12,376 nt of DNA from JBGSYN01 sp964412385 (GTDB lineage: Bacteria > Pseudomonadota > Alphaproteobacteria > Geminicoccales > Geminicoccaceae), in contig CAYPOV010000132.1 of assembly GCA_964412385.1 (NCBI GenBank), positions 1-12,376 on the forward strand, read 5' to 3'. Shown piece after piece: positions 1 through 7,280 of this stretch. Both the position numbers and the translations under genes were made by a program. Each line of letters opens with the position of its first letter. The stretch's first letter is position 1. The notes below the pieces were generated by a model. It ran no database searches. It saw only the letters and a program-made list of their open reading frames with translations, and was not told the origin of the DNA.

Positions 1-762
1 GACGTCCGCACCTTCCTGATCACGGAAGAATTCAGCGACAGTGAGGCCCGTCAGGCCGACACGCGCGCGCGCTCCAGGCGGCTCGTTCATCTGGCCATAG
101 ATCAGCGCCACCTTGGATTTGTCGATCTCGTCGGTGTTGATAACGCCCGATTCAACCATTTCGTGGAAGAGGTCATTACCCTCGCGGGTGCGCTCGCCGA
201 CGCCGGCAAACACCGACACACCGCCATGGGCTTTGGCGATATTGTTGATCAGTTCCATGATCAGCACGGTCTTGCCGACACCGGCACCGCCGAAGAGGCC
301 GATCTTACCGCCCTTGGGATAGGGCGTGAGCAAATCGACGACCTTGATGCCTGTCACGAGGATTTCAGACTCGGTCGCCTGATCGATAAATTCAGGCGCC
401 GGTTGGTGAATGGGCGACGTCGCTTTGACATTGATGGGCGCACCCTCATCCACAGGCTCGCCGACGACATTGAGGATACGTCCGAGGGTCTCACGGCCGA
501 CGGGCACGGTGATGGGAGCGCCGGTGTCCAAGACTTCCTGGCCGCGCGTCAGGCCGTCGGTGCCGTCCATCGCGATGGTGCGAACGGTCGACTGGCCGAG
601 ATGCTGTGCCACTTCGAGCACCAGGCGCCGGCCGTTATTGTCGGTCGTGAGCGCATTCAAGATCGCGGGCAAAGTCTCGTCGAACTCGACATCGACGACA
701 GCACCCATGACCTGCGTAATCCGGCCGGCTGCGACATTTCCCTTCACAACGGCTTCGTTCAT
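1..762 (-). CDS. atpD: F1 ATP synthase beta subunit, 3' part beyond window edge
   Basis: This is the catalytic beta subunit of the F1 head, which makes or hydrolyses ATP at the alpha/beta interfaces on the cytoplasmic side of the inner membrane. Translating the minus strand from the ATG at 762-760 gives 254 residues with no stop, running off base 1, so about half the usual beta subunit is present. The N-terminal beta-barrel domain (about residues 1-90, starting MNEAVVKGNV) is followed by the nucleotide-binding domain with Walker A GGAGVGKT at residues 158-165 and GVGERTREG around 187-195, whose Glu190 matches the catalytic glutamate of the family. A GGGAG ribosome binding site lies 7 bases before the ATG. 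It is the last visible gene of the atpHAGD operon, 27 bases after atpG. The truncation is only the window boundary; nothing looks broken. Confidence 0.98.
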   Translation of the reverse strand, partial: MNEAVVKGNVAAGRITQVMGAVVDVEFDETLPAILNALTTDNNGRRLVLEVAQHLGQSTVRTIAMDGTDGLTRGQEVLDTGAPITVPVGRETLGRILNVVGEPVDEGAPINVKATSPIHQPAPEFIDQATESEILVTGIKVVDLLTPYPKGGKIGLFGGAGVGKTVLIMELINNIAKAHGGVSVFAGVGERTREGNDLFHEMVESGVINTDEIDKSKVALIYGQMNEPPGARARVGLTGLTVAEFFRDQEGADV

Positions 763-789
763 TCTCTAACTCCCAAACTCGGCAATGCC

Positions 790-1680
790 CTAAATGGCCT
801 CGGCACCTGAGATAATTTCGATCAGTTCCTTGGTGATCTGCGCCTGACGCTGGCGATTATAGCGCAATGTCAAGCTGTTGATCATGTCACCCGCATTGCG
901 CGTCGCATTATCCATAGCCGCCATGCGGGCACCCTGCTCGCTCGCAGCATTCTCGACGAGCGCACCGTAAATCTGCACCGCGAGATTGCGCGGCAGCAAC
1001 TCGTTCAGGATCGCCTCCTCGTCGGGCTCGAACTCATAGATCGCCCCGTCGCTGGCATCAGGTTCCTGGTCGGTTTCCTTCGGCAGTTCGACCGGTATGA
1101 GCTGCTTGAAGGTGAGAATCTGGCTCACCGCCGATTTGAACTGATTATAGATGATCGTGCAAACGTCGAACTCCCCGGCTTCGAACCGGTCGTTGACCTT
1201 AGCAGCAATCGCCGCCGCGTCCGCATATTCCATGCGGCGCTTGCCGGCAACACCATCGACAAACTCGATGATCAACGGCGCAAACTCGCGGCGAAGCACG
1301 TCCCGGCCCTTGCGTCCAACGCAGATGATCTTGACGGTTTTGCCCTGCTCGCGAAGCTGTTGGATTCGGCGCCTGGCACCGCGCACAATGGAGCTGTTGA
1401 AGCCGCCGCAAAGACCACGGTCGGCGGTTGCCACAATGAGCAGATGCGTCTCTTCGGCTTCGTTACCCGCAAGCAGCGGCGGAGCGCCTGGAAGATCTCG
1501 CACGCCGGACGCCAGATTGGCCAGCATCGCCGACATTTTCTCGGCGAAAGGCCTCGACGACTCGGCTTGTTCCTGGGCACGCTTGAGCTTCGATGCCGCC
1601 ACCAGCTTCATGGCACTGGTGATTTTTCGCGTCTGCTTGACGCTATTGATGCGGACCCTCAGGTCCTTAAGGCTGGGCAT
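790..1680 (-). CDS. atpG: F1 ATP synthase gamma subunit
   Basis: This is the 296-residue central-stalk subunit, whose two long helices rotate inside the alpha3beta3 ring and couple proton flow to catalysis. The N-terminal helix MPSLKDLRVRINSVKQTRKI and the C-terminal block RQAQITKELIEIISGAEAI (about residues 277-296) are the two family hallmarks. The central Rossmann-like part carries TADRGLCGGFNSS near residue 90. An acidic stretch (about residues 203-222) is an insertion of the kind common in alphaproteobacterial gamma subunits. The length is normal. The gene begins 8 bases after the atpA stop, with only a weak purine-rich stretch before its ATG, which suggests translational coupling to atpA. 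It ends 27 bases before atpD. Confidence 0.98.
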   Translation of the reverse strand: MPSLKDLRVRINSVKQTRKITSAMKLVAASKLKRAQEQAESSRPFAEKMSAMLANLASGVRDLPGAPPLLAGNEAEETHLLIVATADRGLCGGFNSSIVRGARRRIQQLREQGKTVKIICVGRKGRDVLRREFAPLIIEFVDGVAGKRRMEYADAAAIAAKVNDRFEAGEFDVCTIIYNQFKSAVSQILTFKQLIPVELPKETDQEPDASDGAIYEFEPDEEAILNELLPRNLAVQIYGALVENAASEQGARMAAMDNATRNAGDMINSLTLRYNRQRQAQITKELIEIISGAEAI

Positions 1681-1688
1681 GACCGGCT

Positions 1689-3218
1689 CTAGGCGAAGGA
1701 GTTGGCGTAGTTATCGAGCAGCTTCTTCAACTTGTCTTGCGACCCGTCACTGAGCTGTCCGCTGCTGCGGATCGACTCTAAGATGTCTTGACCGCTAGCG
1801 CGAACCTCGCCCAAGAGCCCCTCCTCGAAGCGACCGACATTGGCCACCGGCACCCGGTCCAAATAGCCGTTCACCCCGGCAAAGATCACACAGACCTGCT
1901 CTTCCATCTTCATCGGCTGGTATTGCGGCTGTTTGAGCAGTTCCGTCAGACGCGATCCGCGGTTCAGCAAGCGCTGCGTGGCTTGATCGAGATCGGATGC
2001 AAACTGCGAAAACGCCGCCATCTCGCGATACTGGGCAAGCTCGAGCTTGATCTTGCCGGCAACGGATTTCATCGCCTTGGTCTGTGCCGAAGAGCCCACC
2101 CGGCTGACCGAGAGGCCGACATTGAGCGCGGGCCGAATGCCCTGGTAGAAAAGGTCGGTCTCGAGGAAGATCTGGCCGTCCGTGATCGAAATCACGTTGG
2201 TCGGAATGTAGGCCGAGACGTCATTGGCCTGGGTTTCGACGATCGGCAAGGCCGTGAGCGAGCCTGAGCCATTATTGGCGTTGAGCTTGGCCGCACGCTC
2301 CAAGAGACGCGAATGGAGGTAAAACACATCACCTGGAAAGGCTTCACGACCGGGCGGGCGACGGAGCAGCAGCGACATTTGACGATAGGCTGTCGCCTGC
2401 TTGGAGAGATCGTCATAGACGATCAGAGCATGCATCCCATTGTCTCGGAAATATTCGCCCATGGCGCAGCCGGCATAAGGTGCCAAAAACTGCATCGGCG
2501 CCGGATCACTCGCTGTCGCCGCCACGACGATGCAATATTCCATCGCGCCGTGATCCTGGAGCGTCTTGACGATGCGCGCGACGGACGACCGTTTCTGACC
2601 GACGGCGACATAGATGCAGTAGAGCTTCTTCTTGTCGTCATCGCCTTCATTGATCGGCTTTTGATTGATGAAGGTATCGAGGGCGATTGCCGTCTTGCCG
2701 GTCTGGCGGTCACCAATGATCAGCTCGCGCTGCCCGCGGCCGATCGGGATGAGGGCGTCGATTGCCTTGAGCCCGGTCTGCATCGGCTCGTTCACCGATT
2801 GGCGTGGCATAATGCCAGGCGCCTTGACATCGACAAGGCGCCGCTCCGCCGCGTCAATGGGGCCTTTCCCATCGAGAGGATTACCAAGCGCGTCGACGAC
2901 GCGACCCAAAAGCCCTGGGCCTACCGGAACATCCACGATGCTCTTCGAGCGCTTGACCGTGCTTCCTTCACGAATGTTGCGGTCATCGCCAAAAACCACG
3001 ATGCCTACATTATCGGTCTCGAGGTTGAGCGCCATGCCGCGCGTGCCGTCCTCGAATTCCACAAGTTCACCGGCCTGAACCTCGTCGAGGCCGTAGGCGC
3101 GGGCGATACCGTCACCAACCGACAGGACACGACCGACTTCTGCAACTTCAGCTTCGGTACCGAAGCTTGCAATTAGTTGCTTGAGAATATCGGAGATTTC
3201 GGCAGCCCGAATATCCAT
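1689..3218 (-). CDS. atpA: F1 ATP synthase alpha subunit
   Basis: This 509-residue subunit forms the non-catalytic nucleotide sites of F1 and provides the arginine finger to the catalytic beta sites. It begins MDIRAAEISDILKQLIASFG, the N-terminal segment that contacts the delta subunit. Walker A is GDRQTGKT at residues 169-176, and LIVYDD (about 265-270) is the Walker B region. VSRVG at 371-375 places the arginine finger at Arg373. Length and domain order (beta barrel, nucleotide-binding domain, C-terminal helical bundle) are normal. The ATG overlaps the atpH stop by one base (TAATG), with AGAGG upstream, so atpH and atpA are almost certainly translationally coupled. Long open frames on the opposite strand are shadows of its GC-rich codon use. 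Confidence 0.99.
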   Translation of the reverse strand: MDIRAAEISDILKQLIASFGTEAEVAEVGRVLSVGDGIARAYGLDEVQAGELVEFEDGTRGMALNLETDNVGIVVFGDDRNIREGSTVKRSKSIVDVPVGPGLLGRVVDALGNPLDGKGPIDAAERRLVDVKAPGIMPRQSVNEPMQTGLKAIDALIPIGRGQRELIIGDRQTGKTAIALDTFINQKPINEGDDDKKKLYCIYVAVGQKRSSVARIVKTLQDHGAMEYCIVVAATASDPAPMQFLAPYAGCAMGEYFRDNGMHALIVYDDLSKQATAYRQMSLLLRRPPGREAFPGDVFYLHSRLLERAAKLNANNGSGSLTALPIVETQANDVSAYIPTNVISITDGQIFLETDLFYQGIRPALNVGLSVSRVGSSAQTKAMKSVAGKIKLELAQYREMAAFSQFASDLDQATQRLLNRGSRLTELLKQPQYQPMKMEEQVCVIFAGVNGYLDRVPVANVGRFEEGLLGEVRASGQDILESIRSSGQLSDGSQDKLKKLLDNYANSFA

Positions 3219-3778
3219 TAGCCAATACCTCTCATCGAATGCTCGAGATTTTGTAATTTGGTTCGCAACGACGCGTCGATCATGCGCGAACCGATGCGCA
3301 CGACAACGCCGCCCAAGAGTTCGGGTTCAACCCGTACACTAAGATTGACGTCTTTGCCTGCTTGAGCTGACACGCTTTCGCGAAGCGCCGCAATTTGGTT
3401 ATCCTGAAGTTCCGCAGCCGAAATCACCTCGCATGAGATTTCGCCCCGATCCTTTGCAACAATCGCGCGAAACGCCTCGATGATTTGCGGCAGCGCAAAC
3501 AATCTTCTCTTGTGAGCCAGCAATCCTAAGAATTGCTTTGTCAGACTACTGAGACCAGCTCGATCGGCGACAGCCGTGATCGCCTGCGCCTGCGCTGACG
3601 CGCTGATGACGGGACTACGGATAGTCCGTCTCAGATCCTCGCTCTCGTCGAGCATGGTGCGAACACTATCCAAATCCTGCATCACAGCATCGATCTGACC
3701 ATCTTCTTTAGCCAGATCGAACAAAGCCGTCGCGTAGCGTTCGGCCAAACCCGAAGTTATGGTCGATGCTGCTGCCAA
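3218..3778 (-). CDS. atpH: F1 ATP synthase delta subunit (OSCP-like)
   Basis: This 186-residue protein is the peripheral-stalk connector that sits on top of the alpha3beta3 head and holds it against rotation, the bacterial counterpart of mitochondrial OSCP. The family pattern is clear: GLAERYATALFDLAKEDG near the N-terminus (about residues 10-27), FLGLLAHKRRL in the middle, and the C-terminal block LLGGVVVRIGSRMIDASLRT. The start is a TTG at 3778-3776. No in-frame ATG or GTG fits the N-terminal family alignment, and the purine-rich AAGG...GAGGGA before the TTG is a usable though imperfect ribosome binding region. It is the first gene of the atp operon, following a 179-base non-coding region downstream of priA. 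Confidence 0.96.
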   Translation of the reverse strand: MAAASTITSGLAERYATALFDLAKEDGQIDAVMQDLDSVRTMLDESEDLRRTIRSPVISASAQAQAITAVADRAGLSSLTKQFLGLLAHKRRLFALPQIIEAFRAIVAKDRGEISCEVISAAELQDNQIAALRESVSAQAGKDVNLSVRVEPELLGGVVVRIGSRMIDASLRTKLQNLEHSMRGIG

Positions 3779-3957
3779 TCCCTCACGCCTTTTGCTGGAT
3801 TTCGAGAAACTCGTAACACAAGATCGTTGCGCGGCACATTCTGTCGCGCCCCGCCAAGTTCAGTCCGCTTAACACAAGGCCGAACGTAACCACAAGGCAG
3901 CCCTGTTAAGGCGACACTGGACACCTTGACGCGGCGATACGGCACCGTCGGCGTTGG
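3779..3957 (-). promoter_or_regulatory. Non-coding region upstream of the atp operon
   Basis: These 179 bases separate the priA stop from the atpH start and must carry the atp promoter unless the operon is read through from priA. I see no gene of standard kind; a 62-codon frame here has no family resemblance. On the minus strand a weak sigma70-like pair can be drawn: TTGTGG (3895-3890), a 17-base spacer, then TTAAGC (3872-3867). The -35-like hexamer lies inside one of three repeated CTTGTG(G)TTA boxes. No clear hairpin with a T run follows priA. Confidence 0.35.
3812..3898 (-). repeat. Three direct copies of a CTTGTG(G)TTA box upstream of atpH
   Basis: On the minus strand, GCCTTGTGGTTACG (3898-3885), GCCTTGTGTTAAG (3880-3868) and TCTTGTGTTACG (3823-3812) share the core CTTGTG(G)TTA. 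The first two lie about 17 bases apart and the third about 56 bases nearer atpH. They could be protein-binding boxes or promoter elements for the atp operon, or coincidence in a short region. Confidence 0.45.
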
Positions 3958-6141
3958 TCAAAGAAAGCTAACCGGGTCGATATCGATCTGCAATCTGACT
4001 TTGCTCGGTATCTTGGCGGAGCGGAGCCAATTTCGAAGCCAAGCCGGCAGGTCAACGTCATGCGTGGCCTTGATCAAGAGACGTACCCGATAGCGACCGC
4101 GAAGCAAGCTCAGCGGTGCCGGCGCCGGGCCGAGAACGGTCACATTGTCGTCTCGCGGCGCCGTCGATGCCAGTTTGCGGGCCGTTTGCTTGACCATCTC
4201 GCCATCGGGACCCGCGAACACCAGTGCCGCGAGCTTGCCGAAGGGTGGCATTCCTCCCCAGCGCCGCTCCTCGCATTCGATGCGCAGAAACCCATCCTTG
4301 TCGCCATCGTGCAGTGCCTGGATCACTGGATGCTCCGGCAAATGCGTTTGTACGAGAACGTGGCCCGGTTTGTCCTCCCGCCCTGCCCGTCCTGCCACTT
4401 GATAGAGAAGCTGGAAACAACGCTCGCTCGCCCGGAGATCGCCACCTGTGAGACCGACATCGGCATCGACGATGACGACGAGAGTGAGGCTGGGAAAATG
4501 ATGGCCTTTGGCGATAATTTGTGTGCCGACCAAGATATCGATGTCGCCTCGCTGCATGGCCTCGACCAGCGATGCAGCGCCATCGGCACCCCGCACGGTG
4601 TCGCTTGCCATAATTTCGACTGAAGCCTTGGGAAACAGTGACGAAACCTCTTCAGCGATGCGCTCGACGCCCGGTCCTGACCCTGCCAGCGCGTCAACGG
4701 CACCGCATTCCGGGCAATGATCCGGGACCGGGCGCGCGTAGCCGCAATGATGGCACACCAATCGACCGCGGAAGCGATGCTCGATCATCCAAGCACTGCA
4801 GTTCGGACAGCAAAACCGGAAGCCACATGCCCGACAAATCGTGAGCGGCGCGTAACCCCGTCTGTTCAAGAACAACATCACCTGTTGATTGGCCTCGAGG
4901 GTTGAGGCAATCGCCTGCCTCGCCTCTTCGGAAAGAAATCGACCGCGGGGCAGCCGATCGCGCCGAAGATCGATCAGACCGATCGCGGGCATTTTGGCTC
5001 CGCCGTGACGTGCCGGAAGCATGAAATGCCGATGCTCGGCGCTAACCGGTGCGTAGCCTGGGATCGCCCCGACCCGTTTAGCGGTTTCAATTGAAGGCGT
5101 GGCGCTTGCCAGTAAGATCGGACAATTCGCGATCCGGGCGCGGGTAATGGCAACGTCACGGGCGTGGTAGAGTGTGCCGTCTTCCTGTTTGAAGCTCGGA
5201 TCGTGTTCCTCATCGACCACGATGACGCCAAGGTCCTGAATGGGTAAAAACAGGGCTGATCGTGCCCCGACGACCACGGATGCCCCACCATGGGCCACTG
5301 TTAGCCAGTTACGGCGCCGTTGTGATGCCGTGAGGCCGGAATGCCAGGCGATGGGCAGCCCACTAAAGCTGCGCTCAAATCGGTCTAGCCACTGCGCCTC
5401 GAGCGCAATTTCAGGCAGGAGCACGAGTGCTCGCTTGCCTTGTTGCAACGCCGCTCCAATGGCTTGGAAGTAGACTTCTGTCTTTCCCGAGCCGGGAACG
5501 CCCTCAATCAGAAGTTCCTGGAATGTCGACTGTCGGACGGCATCGCTGCAGGCCTCTGCAACGAGGATTTGCACGTCCGACAACGCCACGGGATCGAATT
5601 GGTAGCCAACATGCGCATCAAAGCGTTCCTCGATCTCGACACGCTCGAGAAGGCCGTCTGCTGCCATGGCGCGGACCACCGACGCCGTGACGTTGGCGCG
5701 TTTGGCAAGGTCGCTGGCTGTCAAGGGCCCCGCGGGCGAACAGGCGTCAAGAACCGCCTGCCGTTTGGCGGTGAGTTTGGCAGTTGTCGCATGAGGGCTC
5801 GCAACGAGACCCACCTTGGCGGGCTGGGGTTCGAATACACCAGGCACGCTCATGGCAAGACGCAGCACATTGCCGAGCGGCATCAGTGTCGACGCAGCGG
5901 TCTCCGCGACGAGCTTACGGATTTCCAGCGGCATTGCAGGTAACGGAATCGCTTGGTTGATCGCGCGCAGCTTCTCAACCGGGGCCCGCTTTTTCGGCGG
6001 CTCGTGCCAAACCACACCGATGACCAGGCGCGGTCCGAACGGAACGCGAACAAACTGTCCCTCTTCGACCGTGGCATCGTGGGTCTCGTAGTCGAAGGGC
6101 TCATCGAACGGGAGCGGCAAGAGGACAGGAAGGATCGCCAT
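3958..6141 (-). CDS. priA: Primosomal protein N', replication restart helicase PriA
   Basis: PriA is a 3'-to-5' DNA helicase that recognises stalled forks and D-loops and reloads the replisome. The 727-residue product has the full layout: an N-terminal DNA-binding part with GQFVRVPFG (residues 28-36), Walker A GVPGSGKT (214-221), the DEEHD helicase motif II (310-314), SATPS (346-350), and QVAGRAGR (581-588, motif VI). Between the helicase lobes are four CxxC pairs at 436/439, 445/448, 463/466 and 476/479, which bind two zinc ions in this family. The start is the ATG at 6141-6139, giving the expected MAILPVLLPLPFDEPFDYE N-terminus. No good ribosome binding site precedes it, so a leaderless or nearly leaderless message is possible. 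It diverges from xerC and lies upstream of the atp operon on the same strand. Confidence 0.98.
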   Translation of the reverse strand: MAILPVLLPLPFDEPFDYETHDATVEEGQFVRVPFGPRLVIGVVWHEPPKKRAPVEKLRAINQAIPLPAMPLEIRKLVAETAASTLMPLGNVLRLAMSVPGVFEPQPAKVGLVASPHATTAKLTAKRQAVLDACSPAGPLTASDLAKRANVTASVVRAMAADGLLERVEIEERFDAHVGYQFDPVALSDVQILVAEACSDAVRQSTFQELLIEGVPGSGKTEVYFQAIGAALQQGKRALVLLPEIALEAQWLDRFERSFSGLPIAWHSGLTASQRRRNWLTVAHGGASVVVGARSALFLPIQDLGVIVVDEEHDPSFKQEDGTLYHARDVAITRARIANCPILLASATPSIETAKRVGAIPGYAPVSAEHRHFMLPARHGGAKMPAIGLIDLRRDRLPRGRFLSEEARQAIASTLEANQQVMLFLNRRGYAPLTICRACGFRFCCPNCSAWMIEHRFRGRLVCHHCGYARPVPDHCPECGAVDALAGSGPGVERIAEEVSSLFPKASVEIMASDTVRGADGAASLVEAMQRGDIDILVGTQIIAKGHHFPSLTLVVIVDADVGLTGGDLRASERCFQLLYQVAGRAGREDKPGHVLVQTHLPEHPVIQALHDGDKDGFLRIECEERRWGGMPPFGKLAALVFAGPDGEMVKQTARKLASTAPRDDNVTVLGPAPAPLSLLRGRYRVRLLIKATHDVDLPAWLRNWLRSAKIPSKVRLQIDIDPVSFL

Positions 6142-6155
6142 GGATGAGTATTGCC

Positions 6156-6183
6156 GGTATTGTTCCGCGCCAGGCGCAATACC
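6156..6183. promoter_or_regulatory. Inverted repeat GGTATTG-N14-CAATACC between priA and xerC
   Basis: GGTATTG at 6156-6162 is the exact reverse complement of CAATACC at 6177-6183, with 14 bases between. It lies between the two divergent starts if xerC begins at 6198. It could be an operator shared by both genes or a hairpin in the xerC leader. If xerC instead starts at 6144 the repeat falls inside coding sequence. Confidence 0.4.
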
Positions 6184-6197
6184 ATTGGCTCAGGGCG

Positions 6198-7175
6198 ATG
6201 ACTACTACCGAGGAACCCGGGACTGAAGCAGGGCGGTTCGTGATCGAAGGTGCGGATGACGACCTTCGTGAAACCACACAGAGCTGGCTTTCATGGTTGG
6301 CTCATGAGCGACAGTTGGCTGCAAGAACCCGCAAATCCTATGCCTCGGATTGGGCTGCGTTCGTCGGATTCACAAGCGGGCATTTGGGTGGTGCGGTATC
6401 ACTCCGCTCTCTTGCCACAATGGACTACCGCGATTTTCGTGCGTGGCTCGCTCATCTTACCAAGAATGGCCTGAAGCGGAATTCCATTGCGCGAGCCTGC
6501 GCATCTGTTCGTGCGTTCTTCGACTATGTCGACCGCCACTATGACGTTCATAACCCGGCTCTGCGGGCGATGCGGGCACCGAGCTTCAAACGCGCATTGC
6601 CGCGGCCGCTCGCCTTCGGCCAAATCTCGGAGATTCGCGAGGAGATCGGAGAGAAAGCGTCGAGCGACTGGACGGCCAAACGCGATCTGGCATTGGTCAT
6701 GCTGCTCTATGGGGCGGGCCTCCGAATCGGCGAGGCGATCGGTCTAAGCCGATCATCGATACCCGATCCAATCGAGCAGGTAACGAGTGTCAAGGTACTA
6801 GGCAAAGGAGGAAAAGAGCGCGTGGTTCCGCTTCTTTCTCAAGTCGTACGCGCCATTGATGAATATCTCCGTGCTTGCCCTTTCCAGCTCGCAGCAGAGG
6901 ATCCGCTTTTCGTGGGCGTTCGTGGCAAGCGGGTTCAGCCGGCTGCCATTCAAAAAAAGATACGTCTGTTAAGACAAGCGCTTGGACTGCCCGAGACCAC
7001 GACACCTCATGCGCTTCGTCACAGCTTCGCAACGCATCTCTTGTCGGACGGTGCTGATCTTAGGGCTATTCAGGAACTCTTGGGTCACGCCAATCTCTCG
7101 ACAACCCAGATTTACACCCAAGTCGATGACCGAAAGCTCGTGGCACTCTATGCCTCCGCGCATCCCCGAGCCTAG
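6198..7175 (+). CDS. xerC: Tyrosine recombinase XerC
   Basis: XerC acts with XerD at dif sites to resolve chromosome dimers near the division septum. Counted from the ATG at 6198 (325 residues), all catalytic residues are present: Arg176 in GAGLRIGEA, Lys203 in LGKGGKERVVPL, His271 and Arg274 in HALRHSFATHLL, His297 in LLGHANLSTTQIY, and the nucleophile Tyr306. The N-terminal SAM-like core-binding domain carries WLAHERQLAARTRKSYASDW. The ending YASAHPRA resembles other XerC proteins. An in-frame ATG at 6144 has a good AGGAAGGA site 9 bases upstream and would add 18 residues, but would leave only 2 bases between the divergent starts; I prefer 6198 because the N-terminal extension then matches usual lengths and an inverted repeat falls outside the gene. 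The chromosomal context next to priA argues against a phage or integron integrase. Confidence 0.93.
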   Translation: MTTTEEPGTEAGRFVIEGADDDLRETTQSWLSWLAHERQLAARTRKSYASDWAAFVGFTSGHLGGAVSLRSLATMDYRDFRAWLAHLTKNGLKRNSIARACASVRAFFDYVDRHYDVHNPALRAMRAPSFKRALPRPLAFGQISEIREEIGEKASSDWTAKRDLALVMLLYGAGLRIGEAIGLSRSSIPDPIEQVTSVKVLGKGGKERVVPLLSQVVRAIDEYLRACPFQLAAEDPLFVGVRGKRVQPAAIQKKIRLLRQALGLPETTTPHALRHSFATHLLSDGADLRAIQELLGHANLSTTQIYTQVDDRKLVALYASAHPRA

Positions 7176-7280
7176 CGCGTTGTCGCGGAAGCCGTCCGGC
7201 GCTAAAAGGCGTCTGGGGCAATTGCCCAGCTAGCTTGATCACCTTTCGCGATTGTAATTTAGGATACAGCGTAAATACCA
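7176..7280 (+). promoter_or_regulatory. xerC to asmA-like intergenic region with palindrome and weak promoter
   Basis: This 105-base gap contains the perfect 12-base palindrome GGGCAATTGCCC (7216-7227), which has no following T run and so resembles an operator more than a terminator. A weak promoter can be drawn after it: TTGATC (7235-7240), a 19-base spacer, and TAGGAT (7260-7265). That would start transcription shortly before the GTG at 7281. The hexamer matches are partial, so this is tentative. Confidence 0.3.

Noticed and set aside
163..810. 215-codon open frame on the plus strand
   Set aside because: It is antisense to atpD and the end of atpG, both clearly real.
2313..3176. 287-codon open frame on the plus strand
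   Set aside because: It lies wholly antisense to the conserved atpA gene, lacks family resemblance and has no ribosome binding site; a GC-rich shadow frame.
3757..3945. 62-codon minus-strand frame between priA and atpH
   Set aside because: No recognisable motif; it overlaps the atpH start out of frame and occupies the expected promoter region.
6198..7175. Phage or integron integrase reading of the tyrosine recombinase
   Set aside because: The gene sits beside priA in a housekeeping context with no att-like repeats or cargo, and its size and C-terminus match XerC.
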